A program made the translations under genes and the position numbers. From positions 26,982 to 39,761 of the forward strand of contig DJWE01000097.1 of NCBI GenBank assembly GCA_002441465.1: DNA of 12,780 nt, given 5' to 3'. The notes beneath the pieces were generated by a model. The model made no database searches and was not told where the DNA came from. It saw nothing but the letters and a program-made list of their open reading frames with translations. Source of the stretch: Propionibacteriaceae bacterium UBA6238 (lineage in GTDB: Bacteria > Actinomycetota > Actinomycetes > Propionibacteriales > Propionibacteriaceae). Positions 6,852 through 12,780 of this stretch are shown here, in pieces. Numbering within the stretch: position 1 is the first letter of the stretch; every line of letters starts with the position of its first letter.

Positions 6852-7847
6852 TCAGGGGAGGGTGATCACCTGGCCGGCGTACACCAGGCCGGCGCCGAAG
6901 CCGATGATCAGCGCGGTCTGGCCGCTCTTGGCCTCGCCGCTGGTCAGCAGGGCGTCCATTGCCATCGGGACGGTGGCGGCGGAATTGTTGCCGAGCTGCC
7001 GGATCGTGCGCGCGACGACGACGCTGTCGGGCAGCTTCAGGTAGCGCAGCAGGGTGTCGGTGATCCGGTCGTTGGCCTGGTGCGGGATGAACACGTCCAG
7101 CTGGTCGGGGGTGAGCCCCGCGCCGTCCAGGCACTTCTTGGTGGCCCGGGCGATGAAGCTGGTGGCCCACTTGAACACGGCGCGTCCGTTCATGCCGAGC
7201 TTGGGGAACGTCCCCTTCTCGACCGCGGTGTGCCAGTCGGCGGTCTGCCAGATCACGCCTTCCTGGCCGCCGTCCGAACCCCACACCACCGGCCCGATGC
7301 CGTTGGTCTCGCTGGGTCCGACGATCACTGCGCCGGCACCGTCGCCGAACAGGAAGGCGGTGCCGCGATCTTCGAGGTCGGTGATCTCGCTGATCACCTC
7401 ACCCGCGATCAGCAGGACGTACTTCGCCTGCCCGGCGCGGACGATGGATTCCGCCTGGGCGAGGCCGTAGCAGAAGCCGGCGCAGGCCGCGGAGATGTCG
7501 TAGGCGGCGGCGTCCGGGATGCCCAGCTGGTAGGCCAGCTTCGGGGCGAGCGCGGGCGTCTGGTGATAGTGCGAGATCGTGGACAGGATCAGCGCGCCGA
7601 TCTCGCTACGGTCGATTCCGGCCCGCTCGATGGCCTTGGTCGCGGCTTCCATCGAGAGCGTCTCGATGGTCTCGCCCTCGGCGACCCAGCGGCGCTCCTT
7701 GATCCCGGTGCGCTGGGTGATCCACTCGTCGCTGGAGTCGATGTACTGCAGCAGGAACTCGTTGGGAATGACCCGGGACGGGGTCGCCGAGCCCACGCTG
7801 TAGATGCGTGCGTACTTCGGTCCGGTGCTTGCCTTGATCTCGGTCAT
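6852..7847 (-). CDS. fabH: Beta-ketoacyl-ACP synthase III
   Basis: This 331-residue initiating condensing enzyme joins a short acyl-CoA to malonyl-ACP and starts FAS-II. The catalytic triad is visible: C122 (ISAACAGFCYG), H256 (FIPHQANDRI) and N287 (QLGNNSAATVP). The TRTGI-like segment near the start reads TQRTGIKERRW (44-54), and the C-terminal IIGFGAGLVYAG is typical. The substrate pocket cannot be read reliably by eye, so straight versus branched primer preference is open. ATG 7847 is preceded by GCAGGAG with a three-base spacer. The frame is open further upstream, but that lies inside fabD. The fabD stop is only 11 bases before this start, consistent with one transcript. Confidence 0.96.
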   Translation of the reverse strand: MTEIKASTGPKYARIYSVGSATPSRVIPNEFLLQYIDSSDEWITQRTGIKERRWVAEGETIETLSMEAATKAIERAGIDRSEIGALILSTISHYHQTPALAPKLAYQLGIPDAAAYDISAACAGFCYGLAQAESIVRAGQAKYVLLIAGEVISEITDLEDRGTAFLFGDGAGAVIVGPSETNGIGPVVWGSDGGQEGVIWQTADWHTAVEKGTFPKLGMNGRAVFKWATSFIARATKKCLDGAGLTPDQLDVFIPHQANDRITDTLLRYLKLPDSVVVARTIRQLGNNSAATVPMAMDALLTSGEAKSGQTALIIGFGAGLVYAGQVITLP

Positions 7848-7858
7848 GATCTCCTGCT

Positions 7859-8800
7859 TCAGTCCTCGCTGGCGTCGCCGTGCTTGGCCACGAACTCCTG
7901 CGCGGCCGGAATCTGGTCTGGCGTGTTCAGGCTGAACAGTTCGACTCCCTTGAGATTCCGCTTCGCAATCCCGGTGAGCGTACCGGCCGGCGGTAGTTCG
8001 AGCAGGCCGGTGATGCCCAGGTCTGCCATCGTCTGCAGGCACAGGTCCCAGCGGACCGGGTTGGCCACCTGCCGCACCAGTCGGGAAAGGTACTCCTCGC
8101 CGGAGTGCACGATCTGGCCGTCAGCGTTGGACAGCAGTCGGGTGCGCGGATCATGGGTCGAGATGGCGCGGGCCAGCCGGGCCAGGTGCTCGACGGCCGG
8201 CTCCATGTGCACGGTGTGGAAGGCACCCGCGACGCTGAGCTGGATCAACCGAGCCCGGGCGGGTGGATTGGCCTGCAGGTCGGCGAGTTGCTCGACGGTG
8301 CCGGCCGCGACGATCTGCCCTGATCCGTTGTGGTTGGCTGCGGTGAGACCCGCCGTCTCGACCGCGGCGAGTACCTCGGCGGCGTCGCCACCGACGACCG
8401 CCATCATCGAGGTGGGCCGGACGGCGCTGGCCGCGGCCATCTGTTGGCCGCGTTCCCGGACGAAGACCATGGCCTGTTCGGCCGACAAGACGCCGACCGC
8501 TGCCGCCGCGGTGATCTCGCCGACGCTGTGGCCGGCGGCGACGGCGGTGCGGCGGAACCCGTCCGCGGGGCTGGGGAACAATTCGAGCGCGGTGACCAGG
8601 CCTGCGGCCACCAGCAGCGGCTGGGCGATCGCGGTGTCCCTGATCGTCTCGGCGTCGGCTTTGGTGCCGTAGTGCGCGAGGTCGAGACCGGCCACGGCGC
8701 CCAGCCAGTTCAAGCGATCGGCGAAGACGGTCTCTTCGAGCCAGGGTGAGAGAAATCCGGGAGTCTGGGCACCCTGCCCGGGCGCGACGATTGCGAGCAC
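7859..8800 (-). CDS. fabD: Malonyl-CoA:ACP transacylase
   Basis: This 313-residue enzyme transfers malonyl groups from CoA to ACP. The nucleophile is S92 in AAGHSVGE, the carboxylate-binding arginine is R117 in VRERG, and the catalytic histidine is H195 in GAFHT. The oxyanion-loop GQGAQ lies at 8-12. The start is GTG 8800, which gives the usual first strand (LAIVAPGQG). Any Shine-Dalgarno sequence is weak. It is the first gene of the compact block fabD-fabH-acpP-fabF. The 146 bases upstream hold a 17-bp palindrome and direct repeats, which makes this the likely main promoter of the FAS-II genes. Length and motifs are normal. Confidence 0.96.
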   Translation of the reverse strand: MLAIVAPGQGAQTPGFLSPWLEETVFADRLNWLGAVAGLDLAHYGTKADAETIRDTAIAQPLLVAAGLVTALELFPSPADGFRRTAVAAGHSVGEITAAAAVGVLSAEQAMVFVRERGQQMAAASAVRPTSMMAVVGGDAAEVLAAVETAGLTAANHNGSGQIVAAGTVEQLADLQANPPARARLIQLSVAGAFHTVHMEPAVEHLARLARAISTHDPRTRLLSNADGQIVHSGEEYLSRLVRQVANPVRWDLCLQTMADLGITGLLELPPAGTLTGIAKRNLKGVELFSLNTPDQIPAAQEFVAKHGDASED

Positions 8801-8867
8801 GGATCAACTCTGTCGAATCCCGGCCGCGTCGCTGGCATCATCCGCGACGAATTTCCGACGGGCGATT

Positions 8868-8884
8868 TTGTAGGAAACCTACAA
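8868..8884. promoter_or_regulatory. 17-bp palindrome upstream of fabD, candidate operator
   Basis: TTGTAGG and CCTACAA are perfect inverted arms around three A bases, 68 bases before the fabD start codon. It is the only A/T-containing perfect dyad in the gap and falls where promoter elements are expected. On the - strand TAGGTT inside it fits a TANNNT -10, so a bound protein would overlap RNA polymerase. The nearby PucR/FasR-type regulator is the obvious candidate ligand, since FasR of Streptomyces acts on the fab promoter. The match to any published consensus was not checked. Confidence 0.6.
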
Positions 8885-8898
8885 CGACATGCCGAAAA

Positions 8899-8922
8899 GT
8901 CCCCGCGATTCGCGTCCCCGCG
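8899..8922. repeat. Direct repeat GTCCCCGCG x2 upstream of fabD
   Basis: GTCCCCGCG occurs at 8899-8907 and 8914-8922, a spacing of 15 bases start to start. On the - strand it lies just upstream of the palindrome at 8868-8884, where an activator would bind. It could be a second regulatory site of the fabD promoter, or simply chance in GC-rich DNA. Confidence 0.35.
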
Positions 8923-8946
8923 TTGTGTGGTTCGCTCGTACAACGC

Positions 8947-9252
8947 TCAATCGGCGTGACTCGGGCGCGCGCCGTAGGTGACGTCGAGGTAGTCGGGGTG
9001 CCGCTGGATCCAGCCCTTGATGAACGGGCAGACGGGGAGCGCCTTGCGCGTGGAACCGCGCAGTTGGTCGAGCGCGAACCGGGCGATCGCCGAGCCCACG
9101 CCCTGGCCCTCGAAGGCGGGCTCGACCTCGGTATGAGTGAACACGACCAGCTCGTCGGTCAACTGGTACTCGGCGAAACCGGCGAGGACTCCGCCGACGT
9201 GGGCCTCGAACCGGCGGGCCGCCGGGTTGTCCGAGAGCACGAGTTCACTCAT
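8947..9252 (-). CDS. YjdJ-type small GNAT N-acetyltransferase
   Basis: This 101-residue protein belongs to the minimal GNAT group of E. coli YjdJ and eukaryotic NATD1. Seen here are the HTEVEPAFEGQGVGSAIA segment (40-57), which holds the acetyl-CoA pyrophosphate loop (Q50-G-V-G53), and the LPVCPFIKGWIQRHPDY segment (72-88) that closes the fold. The acetyl acceptor is unknown. ATG 9252 follows GAGG with a six-base spacer, and the start overlaps the stop of the 4Fe-4S gene by 8 bases, so the two are translationally coupled. E. coli yjdI and yjdJ are neighbours in the same way, so this is a conserved two-gene unit. It is followed by the 146-base control region of fabD. Confidence 0.88.
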   Translation of the reverse strand: MSELVLSDNPAARRFEAHVGGVLAGFAEYQLTDELVVFTHTEVEPAFEGQGVGSAIARFALDQLRGSTRKALPVCPFIKGWIQRHPDYLDVTYGARPSHAD

Positions 9253-9481
9253 TGGTCGCCTCTCGCTCCTCGATCCGCAGCGCGCCGGACGGGCAGCGGC
9301 CCACTACCTCGCGCAGGTGCGCGGCGAGGTCGGGCGTGTCGGCCCGCATCGGATCGATCCAGGGCTTGTGTTCGGTGTCGAACACCGCGGGCATGCCCCG
9401 CACGCATTCACCGGCGTGCTGGCACACGGCGCCGTCGAAGGACACCTCCACGATCGAGCCGTGGTAGAGCTTTCTGGTCAC
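9245..9481 (-). CDS. YjdI-like divergent mono-cluster 4Fe-4S protein
   Basis: This 78-residue protein has the divergent ferredoxin pattern of the Fer4_19 family: C20-Q-H22-A-G-E-C26-V-R-G, then the KPWIDP segment (39-44) and C63-P-S-G-A-L. Only three cysteines are present, as is usual here; H22 may serve as a ligand or proton donor, which is inference. The start is GTG 9481, preceded by AGGAGG with a four-base spacer. An upstream in-frame ATG at 9571 would add 30 Pro/Arg-rich residues and lie in the intergenic spacer. It is coupled to the YjdJ-type acetyltransferase by an 8-base overlap. The protein is presumed to be an electron carrier or regulator in the cytoplasm; no partner enzyme is known. 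Confidence 0.88.
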   Translation of the reverse strand: MTRKLYHGSIVEVSFDGAVCQHAGECVRGMPAVFDTEHKPWIDPMRADTPDLAAHLREVVGRCPSGALRIEEREATNE

Positions 9482-9574
9482 GAAACCTCCTGCTGGGAAC
9501 CCCGGATGCGTCGGGGCAACCGTACCCAGTGCAGCCGGAGCGTCTCGGATCCGCCGCCGGCCGGGACGCACCCG
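9482..9574. promoter_or_regulatory. Spacer between regulator and 4Fe-4S gene, with hairpin and possible promoter
   Basis: On the - strand the spacer carries TACGGT, a fair TANNNT -10 without a clear -35. It also carries a hairpin formed by CCCCG (9500-9504) and CGGGG (9512-9516) around a seven-base loop. The hairpin includes GGATGCGTC (9504-9512), the motif also seen at 6836-6845 and 10766-10775. The ribosome site for the 4Fe-4S gene lies just downstream. A separate promoter for the yjdI/yjdJ pair is possible but weakly supported. Confidence 0.3.
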
Positions 9575-10765
9575 TCAGTCGAGGAGCCGGCCAAGGGTGA
9601 GCGCCAGCCGCAGCGCATACCCGCCGCGGGGGTCGAGTGGGGAGTAGCCGGTGAGTTCGTGGATGCGGCGCAACCGGTAGCGGACCGTGTTCGGATGCAC
9701 GTACTGGGCGCGGGCGGTGGCCTCGATCGAGCTGCCCGACTCGAAGAAGGTCGCAAGCGTGTCGGCCAGATCGCGTCCGGCGTCGACGATCGGGCGGTAG
9801 AGGTCGTTGGCCAGGGTTCGCCGGGCGTGGCCGTCTCCGGACAGCGCCCGTTCGGGAAGCAGATCCTCCGCGGCGACCGGACGGGGGGCTTCCGGCCAGG
9901 CTCGGGCCGCGCGCATGCCGGACAGAGCGGCCCGAGCGCTCCGGGCGGCTTCGGCGAGGTCGGCGACGATCGGACCGACCACGACCTGACCCGCGCCGAA
10001 CTCCCCGACGAAGCTGGCGACCTGGCGGACGAGCTCCTCGCGTCCGCCCAGGCGTCCGCCGACGACAAGGACGAGACGGTCGCCCTGCGGCGCGGCGAGC
10101 AGATCCAGCGAATGCCGAGCCGCGAGCTGGCGGATCGTCTCGACGGCGCGTCCCGGATCGGTCGGAGCGGCGCCGATCACGACCGCGATGGCCGGTGGCG
10201 AAGCCCAGCCGAGCGTGGACGCGCGGGAGACAACCGACTCGTCCGCCTCGCCGCGGATCACCGCGTCCACCACGAGGGCTTCCAGCCGGGCGTCCCAGGC
10301 GCCCCTGGCCTCGGCGGCGCGCGCGTAGATCTGGGCGGAGGCGAAGGCGATCTCGCGGGAGTACCGCAGGATCGCGATCCGCAGCGGGAGTTGCTCGCCC
10401 TCGGGCAGCCCGGCGATCCGGTGCTCGACGGTCTCGATCGTGGTGCGAACCAGGTCGACGGTCTGGTTGAGCGTGATCCTGCGGGTGAGCGCGCGTGGAG
10501 CGGCGTCGAAGACCGAGCCCGGATCGACGTCCTCGCCGCCGGCGGCGAACCAGCGGACGAAGCCGTCGATGCCGGAGCGGGCGACGAGGGTGATCCAGGA
10601 ACGGTGCTCGGCGTCCAGTTCGGCGAACCAGCGATGCTCGTCGGCGATCCGAGCCAGCGCGTCGGTGGTGAGCCCTGCGGCCATCGCGGCCAACTCCCGG
10701 GCGATCTCGGTACGCGCCGTCCGCGACGGCCACCAGGACTGGTCGGCGTCCGTGCTCTGGGCCAT
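9575..10765 (-). CDS. fasR: PucR/FasR-type transcriptional regulator of the fatty-acid cluster
   Basis: This 396-residue protein ends in the PucR-type helix-turn-helix (about residues 333-394), including TLATFFESGSSIEATARAQY, then V-H-P-N-T-V-R-Y-R-L-R-R-I. The N-terminal two-thirds is an all-helical RsbR-like region (about 20-150) followed by a GGDEF-like sensor fold, the layout of PucR/CdaR proteins. The same type of gene stands beside fabD in Streptomyces (FasR, an activator of fab genes) and Mycobacterium (Rv2242). The symbol rests on that context and is not from a sequence search. ATG 10765 lies exactly 6 bases after a TAGGAT hexamer and has no Shine-Dalgarno sequence, so the transcript is probably leaderless. 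Its position before the fab genes suggests control by acyl-CoA or malonyl-CoA, which is inference. Confidence 0.88.
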   Translation of the reverse strand: MAQSTDADQSWWPSRTARTEIARELAAMAAGLTTDALARIADEHRWFAELDAEHRSWITLVARSGIDGFVRWFAAGGEDVDPGSVFDAAPRALTRRITLNQTVDLVRTTIETVEHRIAGLPEGEQLPLRIAILRYSREIAFASAQIYARAAEARGAWDARLEALVVDAVIRGEADESVVSRASTLGWASPPAIAVVIGAAPTDPGRAVETIRQLAARHSLDLLAAPQGDRLVLVVGGRLGGREELVRQVASFVGEFGAGQVVVGPIVADLAEAARSARAALSGMRAARAWPEAPRPVAAEDLLPERALSGDGHARRTLANDLYRPIVDAGRDLADTLATFFESGSSIEATARAQYVHPNTVRYRLRRIHELTGYSPLDPRGGYALRLALTLGRLLD

Positions 10766-10787
10766 GGACGCATCCTAGGCTGGGTCG
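10766..10787. promoter_or_regulatory. Overlapping divergent leaderless promoters
   Basis: Only 22 bases separate the two start codons. On the + strand TAGGCT (10776-10781) is followed by six bases and then GTG 10788. On the - strand TAGGAT (10777-10772) is followed by six bases and then ATG 10765. The two -10 hexamers share the TA at 10776-10777 and are centred on the palindrome CCTAGG (10774-10779). TANNNT six or seven bases before the first codon is the hallmark of leaderless genes in actinobacteria. Neither -35 region is recognisable. The - strand copy of GGATGCGTCC lies in the same spot (10775-10766). Confidence 0.65.
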
Positions 10788-11816
10788 GTGAGCGAGCGGC
10801 CCCTTGACCCCGTAGCAGCCCTGCGGGAGATCGCCTACCTGATGGAGCGGGTACAGGCCGATGGCCACCGCGTCCGCGCTTTTCGAGTGGCTGCGGACGT
10901 GGTCGCGGGGCTGTCTCCGGCGGAGATCCAGCGCCGAGCCGAGGCCGGGACGTGGCGCGAGCTGTCCGGGCTGGGCGAGACCACCGCCGCCGTGGTGGCG
11001 CAAGCGCTTGCCGGACGCGTCCCCGACCGGCTCGCACAGCTCCGCGGAGAGGCGGAACCGCTGGCCCGCGGGGGCGAGGTCTTGCACGCGGCGCTGCGGG
11101 GCGACCTGCACACGCATACCGATGCCTCCGATGGGACCGCCGCGGTGGAACGCTCTCGGGATGCCGCGGACGCACTGGGCTATGAGTACCTGGCCATCAC
11201 CGACCATTCGCCCCGGCTCACCGTCGCCAACGGGCTCAACGCCGAACGGCTCAGCCGTCAGCTCGACCAGCTCGACACGCTGAATCGGTCCGAGGGATGC
11301 CGCTTGCTGTCCGGGATCGAGGTGGACATCTTCCCCGACGGACGGCTGGACCAGGTGCCCGAACTGCTCGGCCGGCTGGACGTCGTGGTTGCCAGCGTGC
11401 ACTCCGAATTGCGGATGGAATCCGAGCCGATGACCCGGCGCATGGTCGCGGCGATCGCCAACCTCCACACCAACGTCCTCGGCCACTGCACGGGGCGGCT
11501 GATCGCCGGTGGCAGGGGGAGGCGTCCGCAGAGCGACTTCGACGCGGAGGTGGTGTTCGAGGCCTGTCGTCACTTCGACGTGGCGGTCGAGATCAACTCC
11601 CGGCCCGAGCGAGCCGATCCGCCCGATGAGCTGCTCGTACTGGCGCTGGAGACGGGCTGCCTGTTCGCGATCGACTCCGACGCCCACGCGCCCGGCCAGC
11701 TCGACTTCCCTGCCTACGGCGCCGCGCGCGCGAGCGCGGTCGGCATCCCCGCCGAGCGCATCGTGAACACCTGGCCCCTCGCAGAACTGCTGGCCTGGAC
11801 GTACGCCCGACGCTGA
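10788..11816 (+). CDS. PHP-domain phosphoesterase with PolX-like N-terminal helix-hairpin-helix
   Basis: This 342-residue protein has an N-terminal helix-hairpin-helix region (about residues 8-85, LSGLGETTAAVVA) like the 8-kDa part of family X polymerases, then a PHP domain. Metal-binding residues are visible: H108 and H110 (GDLHTHTDASDG), D139-H140 (ITDHS), E178 (SGIEVDI), H205 (SVHSE), H233 (LGHCTGR) and D298/H300 (DSDAHAP). The polymerase palm that lies between these parts in bacterial PolX is absent, so this is a phosphoesterase or nuclease only. GTG 10788 directly follows a -10 hexamer with no ribosome site. Substrate is unknown; a DNA-repair exonuclease or AP-endonuclease role is the likeliest by homology. 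Its place between the fatty-acid regulator and aceE does not explain its job. Confidence 0.9.
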   Translation: MSERPLDPVAALREIAYLMERVQADGHRVRAFRVAADVVAGLSPAEIQRRAEAGTWRELSGLGETTAAVVAQALAGRVPDRLAQLRGEAEPLARGGEVLHAALRGDLHTHTDASDGTAAVERSRDAADALGYEYLAITDHSPRLTVANGLNAERLSRQLDQLDTLNRSEGCRLLSGIEVDIFPDGRLDQVPELLGRLDVVVASVHSELRMESEPMTRRMVAAIANLHTNVLGHCTGRLIAGGRGRRPQSDFDAEVVFEACRHFDVAVEINSRPERADPPDELLVLALETGCLFAIDSDAHAPGQLDFPAYGAARASAVGIPAERIVNTWPLAELLAWTYARR

Positions 11817-11855
11817 AAGTGGTCACCGGCTGGCGCCGCTCCCGCGGTGGCCGGG

Positions 11856-11874
11856 TAAGGTCAGCCTTGCGCAA
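11856..11874. promoter_or_regulatory. DtxR/IdeR-like box in the aceE promoter region (tentative)
   Basis: TAAGGTCAGCCTTGCGCAA agrees with the consensus iron box (TTAGGTTAGCCTAACCTAA) at 13 of 19 positions, with the core AGGTNAGCCT intact but the right half poor. It lies 37 bases before the aceE start. TAAGGT could instead serve as a -10, and TTGCGC with TAAATC 15 bases further on is another weak promoter pair. Regulation by iron is only a possibility. Confidence 0.25.
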
Positions 11875-11911
11875 CGATCTTGTGCGGTAAATCGTCCGAA
11901 AGGCACCAACA

Positions 11912-12780
11912 GTGGCAGCTCGTGACTCCGTCGGCCCGATCCTGAACGGTCTCCCCACGAACCTTCCCGACATCGACTCCGAAGAGACCGCGGAATGGCT
12001 CGAATCGCTGGACATGATGATCGACGGGGACGGACGCAACCGCGCCCGGTACATCATGCTGCGGCTGCTCGAGCGGGCCCGCGACCAGCACCTGGGCCTG
12101 CCGTCGCTGACCGCGACCGACTACGTCAACACGATTCCGCCCGAGCAGGAGCCCTGGTACCCCGGCGACGTCGACCTCGAGCGCAAGTTCCGCCGGCTAC
12201 TGCGCTGGAACGCGGCCATCATGGTGCACCGCGCCCAGCGTCCCGGCGTCGGTGTCGGCGGCCACATCTCGTCCTACGCGTCCTCGGCGACGCTGTACGA
12301 GGTCGGCTTCAACCATTTCTTCCGCGGCAAGGACCACCCCGGTGGCGGCGATCAGGTCTTCTTCCAGGGCCACGCCAGCCCCGGGATGTACGCCCGGGCG
12401 TTCCTGGAGGGGCGCCTGGACGAGCATGACCTGAACGGGTTCCGGCAGGAGAAGAGCCACATCGTCGACGGCCGGATCCGCGCCCTGCCGTCCTATCCGC
12501 ACCCGCGGCAGATGCCGGACTTCTGGGAGTTCCCGACGGTGTCGATGGGTCTGGGTCCGATCGCGGCCATCTACCAGGCGCAGTTCAACAAGTACCTCGG
12601 CAACCGCGGGCTGAAGGACACCGCCGACCAGCGGGTGTGGGCGTTCCTCGGCGACGGCGAGATGGACGAGGTGGAGAGCCGAGGCGCCCTCCAGCTGGCC
12701 GCCTACGAGGGGCTGGACAACCTGACCTTCGTGGTGAACTGCAACCTGCAGCGGTTGGACGGGCCGGTGCGCGGCAACGG
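11912..12780 (+). CDS. aceE: Pyruvate dehydrogenase E1 component, homodimeric (3' end outside window)
   Basis: The first 289 codons of the gene are visible. The thiamine diphosphate motif begins at G247-D-G249-E-M-D-E and ends, 26 residues on, at N276-C-N278. Other hallmarks of the AceE type are HISSYASSATLYEVGFNHFF (118-137), FQGHASPGMYARAFLEGRL (151-169) and CNLQRLDGPVRGN at the edge. The enzyme decarboxylates pyruvate and passes the acetyl group to E2, giving acetyl-CoA, the direct feed for the fatty-acid genes next door. GTG 11912 is preceded by GAAAGG with an eight-base spacer. aceE beside a PucR-type regulator and fabD is also found in mycobacteria. Full-length AceE has about 900 residues, so roughly two-thirds is missing. 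Confidence 0.97.
   Translation, partial: MAARDSVGPILNGLPTNLPDIDSEETAEWLESLDMMIDGDGRNRARYIMLRLLERARDQHLGLPSLTATDYVNTIPPEQEPWYPGDVDLERKFRRLLRWNAAIMVHRAQRPGVGVGGHISSYASSATLYEVGFNHFFRGKDHPGGGDQVFFQGHASPGMYARAFLEGRLDEHDLNGFRQEKSHIVDGRIRALPSYPHPRQMPDFWEFPTVSMGLGPIAAIYQAQFNKYLGNRGLKDTADQRVWAFLGDGEMDEVESRGALQLAAYEGLDNLTFVVNCNLQRLDGPVRGN

Noticed and set aside
6819..8672. A 617-codon open frame on the + strand opposite fabH and fabD
   Set aside because: It lies opposite two genes with complete catalytic residues and good ribosome sites. The translation is low-complexity and resembles no family.
9482..9571. Longer form of the 4Fe-4S protein starting at ATG 9571
   Set aside because: The extra 30 residues are Pro/Arg/Gly-rich intergenic sequence, while GTG 9481 has an AGGAGG at ideal spacing and gives the normal family length.
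9408..11687. A 759-codon open frame on the - strand across the regulator and the PHP gene
   Set aside because: It is a frame shadow: over the regulator it is out of phase with a clear PucR-type protein, and over the PHP gene it is antisense to intact metal-binding motifs. Its sequence is Arg/Pro/Gly-rich with no recognisable domain, as expected for GC-rich DNA.

Overview
The window is GC-rich and densely coded, with G or C at most third codon positions. Gene content points to a high-GC actinobacterium: a MoxR/DUF58/VWA cluster, DUF3145, a FAS-II cluster next to a PucR/FasR-type regulator, and a homodimeric AceE. A member of Propionibacteriales is my guess, at low confidence. No stretch longer than about 150 bases lacks a gene. 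I see no tRNA, rRNA, CRISPR array, insertion sequence or prophage gene.

Region 1 (1-3719, + strand) is a tightly packed MoxR-VWA operon. It holds the C-terminal part of a MoxR AAA+ ATPase, a soluble DUF58 protein, a possible 19-codon linker ORF, and two tandem paralogous membrane-anchored von Willebrand factor A (VWA) proteins. MoxR ATPases with VWA partners are thought to act as chaperone or metal-insertion systems at the membrane. The target here is unknown.

Region 2 (3720-3842) is a convergent gap filled by a 26-bp perfect palindrome plus a third copy of one arm. Region 3 (3843-5159) holds yggS (PLP homeostasis, - strand) and, divergently, a DUF3145 gene (+ strand) that ends 10 bases from fabF.

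Region 4 (5170-10765, - strand) is the fatty-acid synthase II locus. In transcription order it reads: PucR/FasR-type regulator, YjdI-like divergent 4Fe-4S protein, YjdJ-like acetyltransferase, then after a 146-base regulatory gap fabD, fabH, acpP and fabF. FabD loads malonyl groups on ACP, FabH starts chains from acyl-CoA, and FabF elongates them. The gap before fabD carries a 17-bp palindrome and a 9-bp direct repeat. A REP-like element lies between acpP and fabF.

Region 5 (10766-12780, + strand) holds a PHP-domain protein, divergent from the regulator, and the first 289 codons of aceE (pyruvate dehydrogenase E1, which feeds acetyl-CoA to the FAS system). The regulator and the PHP gene appear to share a very compact divergent promoter: each start codon lies exactly 6 bases from a TAGGNT -10 hexamer, and the two hexamers overlap.

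The most unusual items are the overlapping leaderless divergent promoter, the YjdI/YjdJ pair embedded in the fatty-acid locus, the palindromic operator candidate before fabD, a repeated intergenic dyad (GGATGCGTC), and the 19-codon ORF joined by stop/start overlaps to both neighbours.
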